From assembly GCF_016859285.1 (NCBI RefSeq), contig NC_053415.1, positions 8,976,501 to 9,040,500 of the forward strand: a stretch of DNA of 64,000 nt. The letters are read 5' to 3'. The position numbers and the translations under genes were made by a program. Shown piece by piece: positions 13,601-25,442 of the stretch. How positions within the stretch are numbered: the first letter of the stretch is position 1; the number at the start of each line of letters is the position of its first letter. The stretch is from Xiphias gladius (Eukaryota; Chordata; Actinopteri; Istiophoriformes; Xiphiidae). The notes beneath the pieces are model-generated. The model was not told where the DNA came from. It searched no databases and saw only the letters and a program-made list of their open reading frames with translations.

Positions 13601-15767
13601 TAAACTGGGATGCCCCTCATGCTACAGCCGACACTGGGACCCTCCATCCTCTAGACCCCGGGTACATTTTAAATCTACAAAAAACACTTTTGATGGCAGT
13701 AAAGACACACCTGTGGCTGGTATGAGCAAAGTAATAGATCTGGCTAATGACTGACACATCTAAAACCCAACTGCTGCACTTGGATAGCCCTCAGTAGAAA
13801 TAATAATATTAATAATAATAATAACCTAATATTATTTTCAAAATTCAAGCTCCATCAGTCGGGTGTCAAAGGTAGCCATGGTGATGAGGACTGACATGTT
13901 CCGCTGCTCCTATAAAAGGAAAATCCCAGTTTTCTGATTGGATTCCGCACCTGAGCGCTGACTGACAGGAGCTTAACTCTTGACAAGTGAAAATCACCAA
14001 ATGTTGGTTTGCTGAAAAGTGAGAATTGAGCTTATCCGTGATAAACTGCTGACATCTGGAAGTTAGAGGGCTGTTACAGTAGGGACAACATGGCCTCCTC
14101 TGGTTTGCTTCCTGAGAAACACCTGCTGACTATAGGCATATTATAAATACGTATATGGTCATTTCATTTTGGTTGAAAATGTTTCCCCAGAACAGCATCA
14201 AAATATTACACTTGCATTAAAGTTTTTATTTCGGCGTAAAAATATTACAGATTAATGATTTTATACTGAGTGTGTACATGACAGGTGAAAAATTATGAAT
14301 ATTAACGGATTGAATGAGAAAAACTTGTGTTTTGAGGGGGGTCAGGGTCGTCGAGTTAACATTAGTTAGAGTATGAGTTAGAGTATGTTGCCCTTGCAGT
14401 GGAGACGACGTCAAGGGGTTGGAACGAGCCAGAGACCAACCTGGGCCCAGTCTTTGTATATGGATGTGGACTGAGTTAGCTTGTTTTTAACTGTTGACGC
14501 GGGACTGGAATATGCCCGGAGCTGTTAGAGCATCAAGTCCTTAAATTCAGACCTGTTCAAACCATTTAATGCTCTTAACGTGATGTAAAAGAGGAGAGGG
14601 ATCAGTCATCAGCTGTATGAGCTGTGAAGGCAGAAGTGCAGGTGATGTACACAGAAGTCCAGATGTTTGTGTCTGGGATTTATTGTAATGAAGGTACACG
14701 CAGTGGATCAGTGTGAAAAAAAGTTGGTTATAGAACAGGCAGTTTTGTTTAGTTATAACTCACATCTCAACAGAGCTTCACGCTTCGTTACATTACATAT
14801 TTATAATGCATTTTATTGGAACATGGCAAGGAACAAGTGGACTATATTTTCTGTAAAAGTCTCTGGATAGTCATGCACAGCATCAGTATGGGAAACTGAC
14901 AGTTTGATGCAACCATGGCTAAAACAGACAACTGTTTTATTAATAACATTAACGAGGGATTTTATGGAATAGATGCAAAATTATTGATCATTGAAGTCCC
15001 TCGGATTACTGCCATATCGTGTCCATGTGTCAGAGAAAGATCTAAAATAAACATTATGGTTTGTATTCATTTATCACAATTTGACATCAGCTGCAGTTAC
15101 AGCCTGCATGAAACAGGAAGTGTCAATCATTCTTAAATCTCTGCACAGAACGCCAGTCAACATATGGGCTTTTAAATATGTTTGTAAAATACATGTTTGC
15201 TTTAAGTTAATTAAGTTTTCAATTACTAAACTATTAATAATTAAAGAAGTTTGGACGATGACTGTGGTCTCACTGTGAAGAAGCATTTTCATGATTAAAC
15301 AGATACCATCTCTTACATTGTATTGTAAGAGAGGCAGGCAGTCCATCGGAAAGATATTTAAATCATGTTTTATTCATGTCACTTGTACCAAGAGCCAAAA
15401 TCTTTTTTGTAAACATGAAATGTTTAATGTTTACAAAATGTTTAACAAACAGAACGTGGATTGGATTCACAGCTGTTTCATGTCATGTTGTGTCTTAACA
15501 CAACCTGCTCTGTAAATGTACGTTAATGTATTTTTAGATTGCATGATACAGAGAAGTCTTCACATGATTCATGCTGGCCTTGAACCCCATGAAACTATCG
15601 TGAATAAGTTAAAGAAAGTCTTTATGTTCTTCTGTGTGAAATGATATGAATTGTGCTTTATTGTCATATATGCTGCTTTTACTTATCAATCCAGGCTTTA
15701 CTCCAGTCCAGTCATGTCATTCTCACCAATGTGACTGATGTTTTCCTTTTTCGTTTTTCCCATTTAG
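10652..15767. other. Intergenic, no gene seen
   Basis: No recognisable protein family appears on either strand. A GC-richer patch at about 10915-11260 has overlapping frames on both strands but no family match and no splice context. An (AAT)n-like tract lies near 13800-13825. A TATAAAAGG sequence occurs at 13911-13919 without a gene behind it. I give none of these a function. Confidence 0.45.
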
Positions 15768-16425
15768 CTGATCTGCCTCGGCTGGGACGAGTCCTTCAGC
15801 TGATAGTAACCAACCTGAGGCCACACCCTTCCAGAACACCACACCGTCTCCTCTAGTGGAAGGACCAGCAGGTATGATGGTGCCTGCTGCAGGCTCCAGC
15901 TCTGCTCCTTCCACTATACTGACTCCAGTTCTTCCTGAGAAGGCAGAGGTGGGAGGACTGAAGGCCGACCGCAGAAACCGTGTCCGACGCATGGACTTTG
16001 ATGGCAGGACTGTGACCAGAATCATCTCCCCTGTGTAGCGCTCTGAAAGCACTGAGCTGACAAACTGCTGGAGAGTGGGCAACCGCAGCGCAGACAGACA
16101 CGTCCTCATGTCAGTCCTCTGTCAATTTACCAAAGAGTCTGCACAGTGTGCGAAGACTCAGAGGAAGAAGAGGAAGGACACTGCGGAAGAGAGCAGCAGC
16201 AGCGTCAGCAGCAGTCTGTCTCCACCAAAGAAAGGCCTCAGGGTGAGATGGGATGGTCCGATAGTTCTCATGAACAAACCAGGACATTTAGTAGTCCCTG
16301 GAGGACCCGCAGGCTCAAGGATGTTTGGTGCTTTGATGACATTTGACCTGCTGCAGCTTACAGGCTGCCCCTTCAACATTTACATGGTTCAACAGTCAAT
16401 TTTGGACTTGCAGGCCCCAAAGTGA
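15768..16425 (+). pseudogene. Unrecognised coding-like segment with one in-frame stop
   Basis: A pyrimidine tract ending TTTAG at 15767 looks like a splice acceptor. One frame is open from 15772 to 16035, stopped by a TAG at 16036-16038, then open again to a stop at 16423. The first part (88 codons) is Ser/Pro/Thr-rich and ends with a basic patch (RRNRVRRMDFDGRTVTRI). The second (128 codons) has a Lys/Arg-rich run, a poly-Ser stretch, and KKGLRVRWDG, which resembles a protein phosphatase 1 RVxF/W docking motif. Possible donors lie at 15872 (CAG|GTATGA) and about 16242 (CAGG|GTGAGA). I do not recognise the family. It could be a decayed retrocopy, exons of an unannotated gene, or chance. Confidence 0.3.
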
Positions 16426-17439
16426 TGTCTTCTAAATGTGACTGACCATGTTTGCATCCTGTGTCTGGCGGGTTAACAAAAGGGATTATTTTTACTCCCC
16501 AGAGCTGGCCTGAGCGTCTGACAGGGCTAGCGATGCCCCGGGTGTCATCTTGCACTGGGGCCAAAGTGGAAATGCTGCACCATATCAAATATATGGTTGG
16601 CTGAAGAGTAATTGGTGTATATTTGTAAATAGTTTGTTCATACACAGGTCAGTGTTTTCAGTGCATCTTGCAGTGGTGCTTCTGGCACCTTTCTTTCTTA
16701 GAGCTGGCCTGTGTTTCTGGCATGGTGGAAACTACAGTGGAGCCACGGAAAACTCTGTTTCTGAGACGTGAGCTCTCTTGAGAGAAGCAGCCATGAACAG
16801 CAGAGGTGTTGGATTTCTTCATTCTTCTCGACAGAGCTAGGAACACGTACAACTTTGTTTAATGTTGCTGACTCCCCATCCGTTCAGATCAAGCTTCAGA
16901 TTTCAGTCTGAGTGAGGAACGAGAATCACAACAGGGAAGATCCAGCTGCAGGGTCAGAGTCAGAGGTACAACACTACTGATCCACCAATGACAGGCAGGA
17001 CGAGCAGGAAGAACAGACTGATAGAAGAAGAGGGAGAGGACAGAAACGGTGATGACGATAACTCCGCCTGCACGACTCGGCTAGCTAACCGGAGCAGCCA
17101 GCAGTGGACAGAGTGATAAACACTGATCTGTTGTTGAAGGATGGAAACCTGGAAGCCCAGATGTGTTAACTGAAGATCAACTTTGAGAATGAACAGATTG
17201 GTAAGTAGTCCTTTAGAGCAAATCTAAAAGTTAAATATGTTGTGTTGATGGTGTAGTAGCTACTACAGTATGGGTCAATAATGACAATAAACCTGATGTG
17301 AAATGTGAAATTAACCAAAGTTCATGTTACTATAATGTCACCACTCAGTTCAATATGTTGCCTTTATGGTGTAGCGAGGCTTTTAACGTACAGTTATTAT
17401 TGACAGACAGAAATGATGTCCCAAATATTACAAACACCT

Positions 17440-18720
17440 CAAAGTATTAATTGAATGCAAAAAAGAGAAATACACAGTTATTTGATTTTATTATCAGAAG
17501 TATTGATGAACAGCCCCCCCCCCGATGTTATTAAGTGTTATTCTCCCTTATCCGACATTTGTCTTGCAGAAAAAGAGAAGAGTTGTGTGGAGGAGCTGAG
17601 ATGAGACGAGGAGGAGGAGACGGCGTGCACTCAGAGCCATCTTATATAAAAAGATAAATATGCATTTATTCTAAGTTATTATTGGAATTCCTTTGCAGGT
17701 AAATAATACCTCTGGTTGCCGAAGTTGTCTAGTAACTTTTGTCTCCCCTTATTTGGCATTTGTCTTTTAGAGTCCAGCCCAGGATGAGACAGCAAGGAGA
17801 CAGCATGCACTGTGAACGCTGTCATTTAAAAAGATAAATATATATTTATTCTATTTTATTATTAAAATGCCTATAGCGATCAAAATTTCGTCTCTACCTG
17901 ATTACTGGAATTGGTAACTGTTGTTCTCTTTTGACTGACATTTGTCTCCTCTTTTAGGAAAGGAGATGAGAGAGCATCTTATTTACAAAGATAAGTATAC
18001 ATTTATTGTAAGTTATCATCAGAGTTTTTATTTTTATCAATAGATTTAATTTTGATATCATTGCTAAAATAATTAACTGTTATTCCCCCTAACCTGTCAT
18101 CTGTCTTTTAGCATGACGAGAGGAAACGACACAAGGAGGAAAAGAGACAAGAAGAGAGAGAGGAAACACGGTGACCATACGTTTTGAACTCTCACATTTG
18201 AAAAGATAAGTGTATATTTATTCTATGATATTATCTGAGTTTCAGTATTCATCAATTGATCTTTTGTTTTCCTCATTGCTGAAGTTATCAACTGTTATTT
18301 CCTCTTAATCTGTCCTTTGTCTTTTAGAGAGAGAGAAGAGGAGGAGCTGAGACGAGGCAAGGGGAGAAGAAAAGAGACAGCATGCACTGTGAACTTTCTA
18401 ATTTAAAAGTAAAGTACATATACATTTATTTTACATAAAGTCAGAATTTCTATCATCAGCAGTTTTTCCATCTGCATCTTTGCTGAGGTTATAACTGTTA
18501 TCTGTTATTTTAACCTTATCTGCCATTTGTCTTTCATAAAGAAACGCGGAGTGGAGTCGCGGGAAAAAGGAAACATCATGTTCTGTGAACTCTCTTATTT
18601 AAAAAGATAGGTATACATTTATTTCATGACATTATCACAATCAATTTACTGATCAATACCTAAAAGGTATAGCGGGCTATTGAGGTTATTTTTCTCTCTT
18701 TCCTTCCTATCTATGTCCAG
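17440..18720 (+). repeat. Tandem array of seven exon-like cassettes
   Basis: Seven diverged copies of a unit of roughly 155-215 bp lie head to tail. Each has a pyrimidine-rich stretch close to ACATTTGTCTTTTAG. Their AG ends fall at 17569, 17770, 17957, 18111, 18327, 18541 (degenerate) and 18720. The first six copies continue with a purine-rich GAGATGAGACGAGG-like part; the last runs into different sequence. Most of these six then have GCATGCACTGTGAAC and TTTAAAAAGATAAGTATACATTTATT or variants. Thus several copies carry both an acceptor-like AG and a donor-like GTAT, the latter for example after 18607. A strong donor, GATTG|GTAAGTAG, lies just upstream at 17201. The units have no long shared reading frame. 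The array is seen directly. Use as exons is inference. Confidence 0.65.
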
Positions 18721-19058
18721 TGAGGACAATCAGCTCCAGGTGTCTCCTCATCTGCAGCAGCAGCATCACAGACAGTTAGTTGTCCTTAAGATCCTCCTGT
18801 CTGTCGTCACACACCCATCCGGCCGGATTACAAGTCACACAAAGTCTGCAAGTTTGCCAACTGTTACACCTACGTTTTTTTGTTCAGCCCCCTGAAAGAA
18901 AACAATAATATTGTTTCATGTATTTATTATTATCAAGAAATCCCATGAAAAGATCCAAATCAACTTTATCCGTCTGACATGTTGTCTGTGTCATCACATG
19001 ATAAACATGTCTGAATATGTCAAGATATGTGTCCCAACTGCTTTTTGTCTTTAATAAA
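18721..19058 (+). other. Terminal-exon-like segment with polyadenylation signal
   Basis: This begins after the strong pyrimidine tract and CCTATCTATGTCCAG acceptor of the last array unit. It runs without a clear donor to AATAAA at 19053-19058. The layout is that of a 3' terminal exon of a plus-strand transcript. The longest frame inside is short and unrecognised, so if transcribed it may be non-coding. Confidence 0.3.
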
Positions 19059-22000
19059 CCACTTTTCCCAGCACAATTTACAGTGTGTATTTTAGAACAG
19101 CATTCTGTAGGGTTTCCATGGGGAATTTTAGTGTTGAATGAACATTAATTTCTATTGTCTATGTCTGAGAGAGGAACTTTGTTTAAACTGTTTAAGTTTG
19201 CATGAAAATACGTGTTCTTTGCCAGACAGGGTGGATCTACAGTAAATGGTCAAAGGGCTCTGATAAATTTCACTGTTCTCTAATTCGGTTTGATATATAG
19301 CATAAAGAGTTACGTTTTTCCCTCAACTACAGTTCAACCACATGAAGAGTTCAAGAAGAGTATTTGAGCAACCGCTTTTGAGAATTCGAAAAGTTTTGAC
19401 TGCTGATAATATTATGGCAGGAAATCAGAAATATATACGACCAATAAATACTGACACTGAAATATTTCTGTCTGGCAAAGCCTGAACAAAAGCTGACGCA
19501 CTCAGGAAAAGGCAGTTTACAAAACCAAAGATCAACAGGCAGGACAGGCAGGCAGGAGTGTCGGGACAAAGACGACAGGCAGGAGTCAGACAGAAAACAG
19601 GCTGTGGCACCAGACAGCTGGTAAACAGGTACGGAAACCTGGCCACTGTGTACTGCATACTGGGAGGCTGGTGAGAGAGCCTGGGACGGTAGAGCAGGTG
19701 GGCGATTGGATCAGGTAACTGGCTGGAGCGGGAGACTCAGTGAGGGCAACTAGTGGAGGTGCGGAGGTGTCGCATGACACCTTCTGGAAAGTTCTAGAGT
19801 TAATACAGAGCCTCTTTGGAGAGAGATTGCAGGGCTGAGGAGGGGGTAGAGGAGATGGCGCTGGTGTCACCGTGACAGACGGCACAATTGCAGAGCTGAT
19901 GGAAAAAGATAACGTCATACGTCAAGTGCTTGGTTAAAACCTGAAACTGTTTTTGCCTCTAATTTCACTTCACCTGCATGCCATACACTTACGGTATATT
20001 CAGGACAATTAATGTCACTCAAAAGTGCTATGTCTTTGAGTGTGAGTGACACCCTACATTTACTCAGACAAAAAAAAAGAGTTTATGCATGGCCTTACAC
20101 CACAAATATCTGTGTATGAATGGACAGAGGAGAGCGGCACTTTTCAGAGGGATAAAGAATGATGTTGATTGTACCTTCAGCGCCTCAGAACTGTAAAAGC
20201 ATTTTTATGAGGCTCCCGCTCTAACTCTAATATAAAGGTCAGAACCCTTTATTGCACTAATGGTCATACAGATGCATTTGGCAAAACAGGCTGAATCCGA
20301 ACAGTGTCCTAAAAACAAGGCACAGAGTAGACAGATTCCAAGAGATAGTATCAACTCAACTAACGAAGCCACAAAGCCACACTGTTAGAGTACAGCGCAT
20401 CAAAATACTTTACAAGGAGATGACAGGTTAAACAGGGAGAATGGTTGAACTGTACGACTGACCTATGGTTGGTTTGCTGATTCGTGCATACATCTTGAGT
20501 CCAATCCGAATAACAAGCCTCTTTGCATGAAAGAATACAATGTAATCTTCAAGAAAAAAAATCCCTACTGATTCAAAAACACAAATTGTTTACCTTCTGC
20601 TATAATCCAAATATGAACCAGTTATTTCTCAGCCAGCCATCTATAACGGGGGAAGGGGCTCACTGTGTAGGAGGCTGGGTTCTTCCCACACCAACACAGG
20701 TGAGGTAAGTGTGAATTAAATATTGTTAAATCATCCATTATCCAAAGCAGACCACACTATGAGACTGGATGTAAGTAGGGTGATATATATAAATACGATA
20801 AAGAAAAACTAGTCATTTGAAAAACTGGTCAAAGCAAAGACAAATGCATTGGAACAGACAGACAGTGGTAACAATTTTCCAAACCAAACATAAATTCATT
20901 CTAATTATCAGGACAAAAACTGTCCATGCTGGGACACCGGGACTAATGTTTGTAAACTGAAACTCTCCTCATTTAATGGGGATGCCTGGCCACCCTCGAT
21001 ACGAGTGAACAACAGGTACGCTGAAATAAAAGGCCTGCTGTTATGGAAACAAGATGCACGTCCGCTTTTTATTTCTCATCACACAATAAGCCGTGAATGC
21101 CGTCTAACAACACCTGTTAAGTGCTAATACCACAGTAAAGCGCGGCCCACAAAGCGTGCCAATATTTCCAATGTACAGAACAATAGAGCAGGAGTGAAAA
21201 TCCCTCAAAAGCTGATCAGCCATGAGAGTGAGTGAGTGATTGTCCCAGCTCCCTATGGAGAGAGAGGAACGAGCAAAGGTCAATAGTCCACTCAAATCAA
21301 CTCTCAGGGGTCCCTTCGCTCGAAGGAGGAGCAGTGACACATTGCAACAGACAAAGGCATGTTAAGGTCTAGGGACGCAGCTGTTTCATCAGTGTTCATT
21401 GATTATGCGCTTTCACAATCCTTAGGCTGCAAGGACTTCTGGGATACCATCAGAGATGTAAAGTAACAACATAATTACTATTATTGTAGTTGTACTGGGA
21501 GTATCTTATGTGTGCACATGTAGGCAATGCTGTGGATCTGTCAAGGTGCAGCTTCTGATTCGGTCCCGCCTGTGCTGAATATTTTAACGTGTCTGGCTCT
21601 GCTTTGTGTGTTTTATGTCGTTTGCATGTTTTATTTTACAGCTGACTGTATGTCTAAACTTTGTTTCGCAGGAGAATCCTTTGACCAACGGAGAGCCCTT
21701 GGCATTTTGCAGGGCAACTGACTGGGAACTTTGACCTTCACATCTGGTTGGCTTCAATATTTTCTTGGGTTAAGCTAATTTAAACATACTCCATCCCTGT
21801 GATGACCCCATTCAACAAACTTTGTTGAATATTCTGCAGTTATTTAGATTGGTTAATTTTTATAAATATAAAAATATAATGCTGTGCCATTAATAAAATA
21901 AGCTCATCTTGAAATTTTTTTCACTTCAAACAGAGATAAAATCAAAAGATTTCCATGGCTTTGTCCCCAGCACTGAACTGTCCGTATAACACAGGGTGCG

Positions 22001-22394
22001 ATGCAACTGTCATTTAGTCACAATAAAGATACCGTTAAAGAGGCCAATACTGTATGTAAGGCCAAAGTGAAGGCACCTCCTCAGATGCATTACTGTCCTT
22101 GGCTGGTGTGGATGAGTGTGGGGACTCTCATGAATAAATAAAGTGAATAATGGGTGTTCTTTTCAAAGTGGATATGAAATGCATCCACGAAAGGTTAACA
22201 GCTTCTAAATACGGACGGACATTCGTCGTGGTTGCAGCGACGGGAGCTCAGCATAGCCGGCAGCAGCAGAACAACCACTCAATTTCAGCCTCGCTTTCAG
22301 TGTACAGTGTCCCCGGCTTGTCCTGAGCACTACAGTTATATTGGGGTTTTTTTTTTAATTTTTTCCAAATAGTTCTTCACTGACTCATACAGTT

Positions 22395-22830
22395 GGTCTA
22401 GCACTTTGGTCCAGACTGAAACATCTCAACAACTATTAGCATTACATGTGGTACAGACATCCATGGTGTTCAGAGGATGAATCCTAAAAACTTTGATGTT
22501 CCCTGACATTTCCTCTGGCGCCACTGTGAAGCTGATATTTGTGCTTTTTCAATGTTCTTCTTTTTGACATTTTTATGCCTTTACTAGAGAGTCTGGCAGC
22601 AGAAAGACAAGAGGAAAGAAGGGGAGAAGGAAGAGTTACAGACATTTATGCCCCCCTCAGGATGAATTTCAGTTTGTCCTGTACTTTAAATACCATTTCA
22701 TCGGGCTCAGCTGAATCAAGATGAACTAAGATGGTGAACATGATAAAGATTATACCTGCTAAACATCAGCATGTTAGCAATGTTAATATGAGCCTGTGTG
22801 CTTGCTTAGATCACAGAGCTCTTCGTTTTG
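22395..22830 (+). repeat. Dispersed teleost repeat, copy with both halves
   Basis: It opens with CACTTTGGTCCAGACTGAA and includes CAGAGGATGAATCCTAA, a block shared with the copy near 55740-55940. A later part, CCTGCTAAACATCAGCATGTTAGCA (about 22757-22781), is the usual downstream half of the same fish repeat as I know it. The family name is not certain. No coding capacity is seen. Confidence 0.55.
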
Positions 22831-24777
22831 TTTGCTTGTTTTGACAAATGCGTGATCAGTTAAATCAATTAAATTAGAAAACTGCAACAACTCAGTCGCA
22901 GAGCGGGCTCAGAGGGCAGGAGTTTGAGTGAAAAGCCTTTAATGGCCGGGCCAGAGATGTAAACACACCGCTGAATGGGTAAATGTTCAAGTGCAAAGGA
23001 GCACAGCCCCCAATGCCCCGGTCTGGAATGGGTCTTTTTGCCAAACTGCAGTCATTGTTGCTGAAATCTCCCCCTGCTGGCCATGGGAGGGTGTAGACAC
23101 CAATGTCTTCCTTGATAAACATAGAGCAGATAGGGAATTCTTTTTACCAAGCAGCGACCTCCGCCAGGATGATTTAAAGTGTGCAGAGTCCCGCAGTTCA
23201 AGATGTATTCGGCTTTGTTTTTGGTAATTTCTAGCTGTTCAGCCATGTTGAAGTTTGCACCATTAAGTGCAGCGCTTTCCAGCCATAACGTTGGTGGTAC
23301 TGTTCTAATAAAGTGGTGTCTAGAGATCGATAGAGGGAAATTTCCTTGCTCACACCTCCAAACATGCATAAAGTTGAATGGATGAATACATGGATATACT
23401 GTATTAACAGTCTTCTCAAGGGCTCTCAGATTTCAAAGCAGGTGATGAAAGAATTGCAGGCTGAATGACAGACGGACAAACTGGGTCGATCACTAAGCCA
23501 TTAATCTTCGGGCTTTAATGGATGAAGAGTGACAGAGACACCTCCGATCAATCAAACCTTATGTAATCTTCTAAGGCAAACCTCGTGAAACATCAGTCAT
23601 TACAAAGGCAGGTGCCTTTGAGAGTCTCCACCCCCCACACACACACTTGCATAGACAACACCGCTATACACCACACCCTACCAAATGCTGTCCCAGCGAA
23701 AAGCCGCTTGCTCCCCGGATGTCAACCCTTAAGTTCCCTCTCTGTTCAATTATTCCCCGTCTTCCACAAGCAAATCAGCTCATGTCCACGTGTGAATGTT
23801 TGTGTCGCGATCAGCAGTCATAATGCAGGGAGGAAAAACTAAAGATGTCGTAGATAGAGAGCTGACTGGTAATGTGCTCAAACTCCAGTATTCATGATTA
23901 AACTAATTAACAATCATCCCACTACGCCACACCTGATCTTCAAGGTCCCCTGCTTTTCTTTTTTTTCTGTTTTTTACAGCTTTGTAGAACCCTTGCTGAG
24001 TTCTGTTCACCCTCCCTGTAACCCAGCCAATCTCCCCACACTCTGGCTTGCCTTGGCAGATCAATGGAACAGCATGAGTTGTGGGCTGGCTTTTTAATTG
24101 AGCTGTCCTGAAGGGTGGGGGATGTTTTAATGAGGCTGGGTCCTGTTTTCATCCTGACCTTTAAGGCTCTGCCCTACAGGTGTCCATCCTCTAACTTAAA
24201 AGGAATGTATGGGCTTGTAGGGCTACCCCAGAGGTGTCACCAAGCTCCTCTGCAGAGCTTGACATTTTAACTTGAATCCAATACGCTAGGTGTATGAACG
24301 ATGTTCAGGGTATGAAACATACATCATCCAAACCATGCACTTTTTTCAGGGGCACACAATGTCGGCCATTTACGATCCAGTTTCTGCCATGTGTCTTGGA
24401 GGGTCCAAACTGCATTGGTGCTCTACTGATGTTTAGCAAGTCGAGATTTGCGTTTCGTCAAGTGCAAATACAGTATTTCATGTACCTATTTGTCACAGAC
24501 CAGAAAAGAGGAAGACACTCATAACTTGAAGATTAAAAAATATTGAGCAAAATACATTTAATAGAAGAATAATGGCAGGTATGTCAATTAGTAACATCAA
24601 TAGTTTGTGCAAAGAAATAGAGTGGGTAAATAAGCCAAGATTAAAACCTAAAGAAAAGATGCAAAGTATTTCCATAGTAAGAGGGAGAGACTCAGCCAGC
24701 AGGTGTTCCACTAGCACCGATCTCACTGAAGCTGCTGTTAATTAATCTCTGGCCTCTAGAGCAGACAATAGAGTTAT

Positions 24778-25140
24778 GGCTCACTTGTTGGCAAACAGTT
24801 GCCTAATTACACATTACCCACTACTTACACAGTAGACACGGAGCATCATTAGCATTCTTTCGGAATCATGTCTCAGGCCACCTAACAAATGTTAATTACA
24901 ATAATTACTCCCCCCCCCCCCCCTATTTTGGAGTATTTCCATGCTGGATGCTCCACTATTTTCACCATTCACCACCCACTTCATAACATTGCCTGTCTGC
25001 TATTTGGCAAAGGTAGCATACATGCTTATCAGAGCTTTAGAAAAGGCTGTCTACATGGGGTTGGTGCGAGTCCAGGCGGTGAATGTAAATCCAAAACAAG
25101 AGCGAAAGGTGGCTAAAAAGCTCAGTAGAGCTGTTGGGTG
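24778..25140 (+). repeat. Dispersed repeat, copy 1 of 2
   Basis: It shares GCAAACAGTT.CCTAATTACACAT, then AGACACGGAGCA, and TGGATGCTCCACTAT-like blocks with the sequence at about 52088-52400 in the UGT first intron, in the same orientation. It is therefore a multi-copy element. The class is unresolved and there is no coding frame. Confidence 0.55.
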
Positions 25141-25228
25141 TTAATTCTCAATGAAGATCACCTGATGTATTGAGGTTTGATATTGCACACATACACAATG
25201 GCCATATACAATTTTTATGTTATAAGCA

Positions 25229-25442
25229 TCCATTAGCTATACGACTTATCCTTCGAGGGTTCGTGGGGGCGCTGGAGCCCAGCTGACAGTGGGTGAGAGG
25301 CGGGGTACGCTCTGGACAGGTCACCAGGCTGAAGCTTAGAGACCCGAGCTCACATTCACACCTACGGGCAATTAACGTAACCTGCATACCGCACCGGGGT
25401 TCGAAGCTAGAACCTTCTTGCTGTGAGGTGACAGTGCCATGT
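25229..25442 (+). repeat. Dispersed fish repeat, copy 1 of 2
   Basis: It runs from the CATCCATTAGCTATACGACTTATCC end through CTGGAGCCCAGCTGACA and GGCGGGGTAC to CTTGCTGTGAGGTGACAGTGCC. The second copy at 30783-31100 has the same order of blocks. A GGTTCGAA box near 25398 looks tRNA-like but belongs to this element. Confidence 0.6.

Noticed and set aside
13911..13919. TATAAAAGG as a promoter
   Set aside because: No open frame, exon or polyadenylation signal follows at a sensible distance. The motif alone is too common in AT-rich DNA.
25380..25420. tRNA-like GGTTCGAA box
   Set aside because: It sits inside a dispersed repeat whose second copy lacks the box, and no acceptor stem or anticodon arm could be built around it.
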